Positions 52,737 through 55,338 of a DNA stretch of 55,338 nt are shown here, piece by piece. The translations under genes and the position numbers were made by a program. Source of the DNA: Bacteroidota bacterium (GTDB taxonomy: Bacteria; Bacteroidota; Bacteroidia; Flavobacteriales; Flavobacteriaceae); the NCBI GenBank assembly GCA_949487855.1, contig CATAMV010000053.1, positions 1-55,338 of the forward strand. The letters run 5' to 3'. The notes beneath the pieces were generated by a model. That model made no database searches, had not been told where the DNA came from, and saw only the letters and a program-made list of their open reading frames with translations. Numbering within the stretch: position 1 is the first letter of the stretch; each line of letters opens with the position of its first letter.

Positions 52737-53609
52737 ATGAGCGTATTAGTAAATAAAACATCCAAAATAATTGTACAAGGATTCACTGGAAGTGAAGGAA
52801 CATTTCATGCCGGTCAAATGATTGATTATGGCACCAATATTGTTGGTGGCGTAACACCTGGTAAAGGCGGACAAACACATCTTAATAAACCTGTTTTTAA
52901 CACGGTTGCTGAAGCAGTAGAAAAAGTACAAGCAGACACATCTATTATTTTTGTACCACCAGCATTTGCTGCTGATGCTGTAATGGAAGCTGCTGAAGCA
53001 GGTATCAAAGTGATTATCACCATTACCGAAGGCATTCCTGTAAACGATATGGCTAAAGTAATGGAATATGTAAAAGGCAAAGATTGTCGTGTCATTGGAC
53101 CAAATTGTCCTGGAGTTATTTCTCCCGAAGAAGCAAAAGTGGGAATTATGCCCGGCTTTGTGTTCAAAAAAGGAAAAGTAGGAATTGTTTCAAAATCTGG
53201 AACACTTACGTATGAAGCTGCAGATCAAGTGGTAAAAGAAGGTTTTGGTATTACGACAGCCATTGGTATTGGTGGCGACCCCATTATTGGTACAACCACG
53301 AAGGACGCCGTTCAGTTACTCATGGAAGATGACGAAACAGAATGTATTGTAATGATTGGTGAAATTGGAGGGCAACTAGAAGCCGATGCTGCAAATTGGA
53401 TTAAAGCCCAAGGAAATCCGAAGCCGGTTGTTGGGTTTATCGCTGGTGAAACGGCACCTAAAGGACGTACAATGGGACACGCTGGAGCTATTGTTGGTGG
53501 TGCTGAAGATACTGCAGAAGCCAAAAAATCAATTATGAAAGCTTGTGGTATTCACGTGGTAGATTCACCTGCCGCTATTGGAAAAACAGTTGCTAAAGCA
53601 TTGGCATAA
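52737..53609 (+). CDS. sucD: succinyl-CoA ligase, alpha subunit
   Basis: SucD binds CoA and carries the phosphohistidine of succinyl-CoA synthetase in the TCA cycle. The 290-aa protein contains GFTGSEGTFHAGQMIDYGTN, the CoA site FVPPAFAADAVMEA, GPNCPGVISPEEAKVGIMPG, and the active-site His in MGHAGAIVGG. The beta subunit gene is not in the window. It follows efp by 1 nt and precedes fabG by 2 nt. Confidence 0.97.
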   Translation: MSVLVNKTSKIIVQGFTGSEGTFHAGQMIDYGTNIVGGVTPGKGGQTHLNKPVFNTVAEAVEKVQADTSIIFVPPAFAADAVMEAAEAGIKVIITITEGIPVNDMAKVMEYVKGKDCRVIGPNCPGVISPEEAKVGIMPGFVFKKGKVGIVSKSGTLTYEAADQVVKEGFGITTAIGIGGDPIIGTTTKDAVQLLMEDDETECIVMIGEIGGQLEADAANWIKAQGNPKPVVGFIAGETAPKGRTMGHAGAIVGGAEDTAEAKKSIMKACGIHVVDSPAAIGKTVAKALA

Positions 53610-53611
53610 CT

Positions 53612-54358
53612 ATGGAATTAGTCAAAGGAAAAAATGTTCTTATTACAGGTGCAAGTAGAGGCATTGGTAAAGGAATTGCACAGGCATTTGCACAACAGGG
53701 TGCAAATGTTGCTTTTACTTACAGTTCATCTGCAGGCCCTGCGCAGGAGTTAGAAAAAGAATTAACTGCATTGGGTGTAAAGGCAAAAGCTTATCAGTCT
53801 AATGCCGCCGATTTTGAATCTGCACAGCAATTAGCTTCCGCTGTTTTAAACGAATATGGAACTATAGACGTGCTTATAAATAATGCGGGTATTACCAAAG
53901 ATAATTTATTGATGCGCATCTCCGAGGAAGATTTTGATAAAGTCATTGAAGTAAACTTGAAGTCTGTTTTTAACATGACCAAAGCCGTACAGCGCACCAT
54001 GCTAAAGCAACGTCACGGAAGTCTTATTCATATGAGCTCTGTGGTGGGTGTAAAAGGAAATGCAGGCCAATCAAATTATGCAGCTTCAAAAGCAGGTATT
54101 ATTGGTTTTTCAAAATCAATTGCGCTGGAACTGGGCTCAAGAAATATTAGATCAAACGTAATTGCGCCAGGTTTTATAGAAACAGAAATGACAGGAAAAC
54201 TTCCTGAAGATGTAGTTGCACAATGGCGTGCTGGTATTCCGCTAAAGCGTGGCGGTTCTCCTGATGATGTTGCCAACGCTTGTTTATTTTTAGCCTCCGA
54301 TTTATCTACGTATATTACAGGACAAGTCTTAAACGTAGACGGCGGTATGTTAACCTAA
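53612..54358 (+). CDS. fabG: 3-oxoacyl-ACP reductase
   Basis: FabG is the NADPH-dependent ketoreductase of fatty-acid elongation. The 248-aa SDR protein has GASRGIGKGIA for cofactor binding, NNAG in DVLINNAGITKDNLLMR, the catalytic Ser in MSSVVG, YAASKAG with Tyr and Lys, and the C-terminal VDGGML. Packing behind lpx genes and sucD suggests one long transcript that supplies acyl chains for lipid A and phospholipids. Confidence 0.95.
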   Translation: MELVKGKNVLITGASRGIGKGIAQAFAQQGANVAFTYSSSAGPAQELEKELTALGVKAKAYQSNAADFESAQQLASAVLNEYGTIDVLINNAGITKDNLLMRISEEDFDKVIEVNLKSVFNMTKAVQRTMLKQRHGSLIHMSSVVGVKGNAGQSNYAASKAGIIGFSKSIALELGSRNIRSNVIAPGFIETEMTGKLPEDVVAQWRAGIPLKRGGSPDDVANACLFLASDLSTYITGQVLNVDGGMLT

Positions 54359-54368
54359 TTTTTAAATC

Positions 54369-55187
54369 ATGAATAAAATTCCAAAACTCGGACTACCAGT
54401 AATAGTCATTATTTTAGTATGCATTATTTTTATTTCAAAATCTTCTGTGAATATCGGTTCCGGTGAAGCAGGAGTATTATTTAAAACTTTCGGAGGCGGA
54501 GTTGTTACTGACAAAGCGCCTTTAAGTGAAGGTTTCCACATCATTGCTCCGTGGAATCGCGTATATATTTACAATATTAAGCAACAGGAAGAATTTGAAA
54601 GTGGCATGCGTGTACTTTCTTCTAACGGATTAGAAATTTCGTTGGATGTTTCGGTATTGTATCAGCCAAAAATTGACGAGTTGGGCTTGTTGCACAAAAC
54701 CAAAGGCGAAAATTATCTGAATATTGTGATTGCGCCTGAAATTCGTGCGGTTGCTCGTTCAGTAATTGGACGCTATACACCAGAACAATTATACTCCACA
54801 AAACGAGACGCCATTCAAAATGAAATTTTTGAAGAAACCAGACGAAAAGTAGAACAACAGCATGTACAGCTAAATTCAGTTTTAGTCCGTGATGTTACAC
54901 TTCCGAAATCTATTAAAGAAGCTATTCAGCGTAAGCTTACGCAAGAACAAGAATCATTGGAATATGAATTCCGATTAGAAAAAGCACGTCAGGAAGCTGA
55001 GAAAGTACGTATTGATGCAGAAGGAAAGGCGATAGCAAACCGTATTTTAGCTGCATCGCTTACACCAAATATTCTTAAAGAAAAAGGAATCGAAGCCACA
55101 CTAAAACTTGCCGAATCACCAAATTCTAAAGTAGTGATAGTAGGTAATGGAAAAGATGGTTTACCACTTATTTTAGGAAATCAGTAA
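54369..55187 (+). CDS. prohibitin-family (SPFH/Band 7) membrane protein
   Basis: The 272-aa protein has one N-terminal membrane helix (LPVIVIILVCIIFISKSS), an SPFH domain (VNIGSGEAGVLFKTFGGGVV, NIVIAPEIRAVARSVIGRYT), and a charged coiled-coil C-terminus (LEYEFRLEKARQEAEKVRID). Such proteins assemble into membrane-bound cages that influence protease access or membrane organisation. It starts 10 nt after fabG and is the last gene before the his leader. Confidence 0.88.
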   Translation: MNKIPKLGLPVIVIILVCIIFISKSSVNIGSGEAGVLFKTFGGGVVTDKAPLSEGFHIIAPWNRVYIYNIKQQEEFESGMRVLSSNGLEISLDVSVLYQPKIDELGLLHKTKGENYLNIVIAPEIRAVARSVIGRYTPEQLYSTKRDAIQNEIFEETRRKVEQQHVQLNSVLVRDVTLPKSIKEAIQRKLTQEQESLEYEFRLEKARQEAEKVRIDAEGKAIANRILAASLTPNILKEKGIEATLKLAESPNSKVVIVGNGKDGLPLILGNQ

Positions 55188-55220
55188 GATTTGAAAAAAA
55201 AGTTCGATATTTGCATTCAA

Positions 55221-55274
55221 ATGAAAACAACACATACACACCACCACGTAAAGTCATCGTTTCAAACGAACTAG
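55221..55274 (+). CDS. his operon leader peptide (17 aa)
   Basis: The ORF MKTTHTHHHVKSSFQTN has four His codons (positions 5, 7, 8, 9) and ends with TAG. It is followed by a terminator at 55298-55330 and an alternative pairing. This is the layout of an amino-acid attenuator: ribosomes stalled at His codons let transcription continue when histidyl-tRNA is scarce. I infer a hisG-first operon beyond the right edge. Confidence 0.85.
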   Translation: MKTTHTHHHVKSSFQTN

Positions 55275-55330
55275 GTGAGGTGTATCCATAACCGACTAAC
55301 CCGTTTGAAGCAACTCAAACGGGTTTTTTT
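55261..55330 (+). promoter_or_regulatory. his attenuator: antiterminator and terminator
   Basis: Terminator: AACCCGTTTGA (55298-55308), 6-nt loop, TCAAACGGGTT (55315-55325), then a T-run to 55330. Antiterminator: TTCAAACG (55261-55268), inside the leader ORF, pairs perfectly with CGTTTGAA (55302-55309) and would break the terminator stem. The two structures exclude each other. Confidence 0.85.
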
Positions 55331-55338
55331 GTATCAAT

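Noticed and set aside
1-55338. CRISPR array, rRNA or tRNA genes
   Set aside because: No regularly spaced repeats were seen, and no cloverleaf-like or rRNA-like sequence in the few intergenic gaps.

Overview
The window reads as a chromosome segment of a member of the Bacteroidota, most likely the Flavobacteriia. Evidence: a lpxC-fabZ gene fusion, a PorX-type receiver/PglZ protein (type IX secretion regulator), Bacteroidota-style promoters (TTTG, 19-20 nt, TAnnTTTG), TIGR02757, DUF6787 and DUF4258 proteins, a LuxC-family acyl-CoA reductase next to serC/serA, and very tight gene packing. I cannot name a genus. No rRNA, tRNA, CRISPR array, intact insertion sequence or phage module was seen. Positions 1-104 hold no gene that I can support.

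Layout. 0.1-3.7 kb (minus): outer-membrane protein, GNAT-like protein and mnmE, overlapping by 4 nt each. 3.8-8.9 kb (plus): YfhO-like membrane protein, glycosyltransferase and flippase, a translationally coupled surface-glycan set. 8.8-20.7 kb: housekeeping and repair genes in alternating short units (uvrA, ECF sigma factor with a 46-aa companion, nth, bcp, an MBL hydrolase, an esterase, a dihydroorotase-like protein lacking metal ligands, a TIGR02757 protein, a LolD-type ATPase, msrA-folE). 20.7-26.7 kb (minus): one long tight unit of acyl-CoA reductase, serC, serA, DUF6787, a small His-rich secreted protein and a TonB receptor with His/Asp/Glu-rich loops, probably a metal (zinc?) uptake pair. 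A palindromic promoter separates this unit from a divergent ferredoxin-ychF pair. 28.2-29.9 kb: two thioredoxin-fold proteins and an NTF2-like lipoprotein ending in a clear terminator.

29.95-32.67 kb is the one accessory region. It contains a truncated gene tail, a polysaccharide deacetylase frame broken by two in-frame stops, a 55-aa membrane protein missed by the ORF track, and a Gly/Ala-rich lipoprotein broken by one in-frame stop. Cassette-like spacers carry a repeated 18-nt motif on both sides of the deacetylase. This is the least ordinary part of the window.

32.7-45.7 kb: parE-parC, terC, a lipoprotein, an XRE regulator divergent from an M14 peptidase across an operator-like array of TGTAAAC/GTTTACA sites, an Lrp-type regulator, PEP carboxylase, aroB and proline dehydrogenase. 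45.7-55.2 kb: tsaE and porX (minus), divergent from HD protein-lpxD-lpxC/fabZ-lpxA-efp-sucD-fabG-prohibitin (plus), i.e. lipid A synthesis with fatty-acid, translation and TCA genes. The window ends in a histidine-operon attenuator: a leader peptide with four His codons, an antiterminator pairing and a terminator. The his genes should lie just beyond the right edge.
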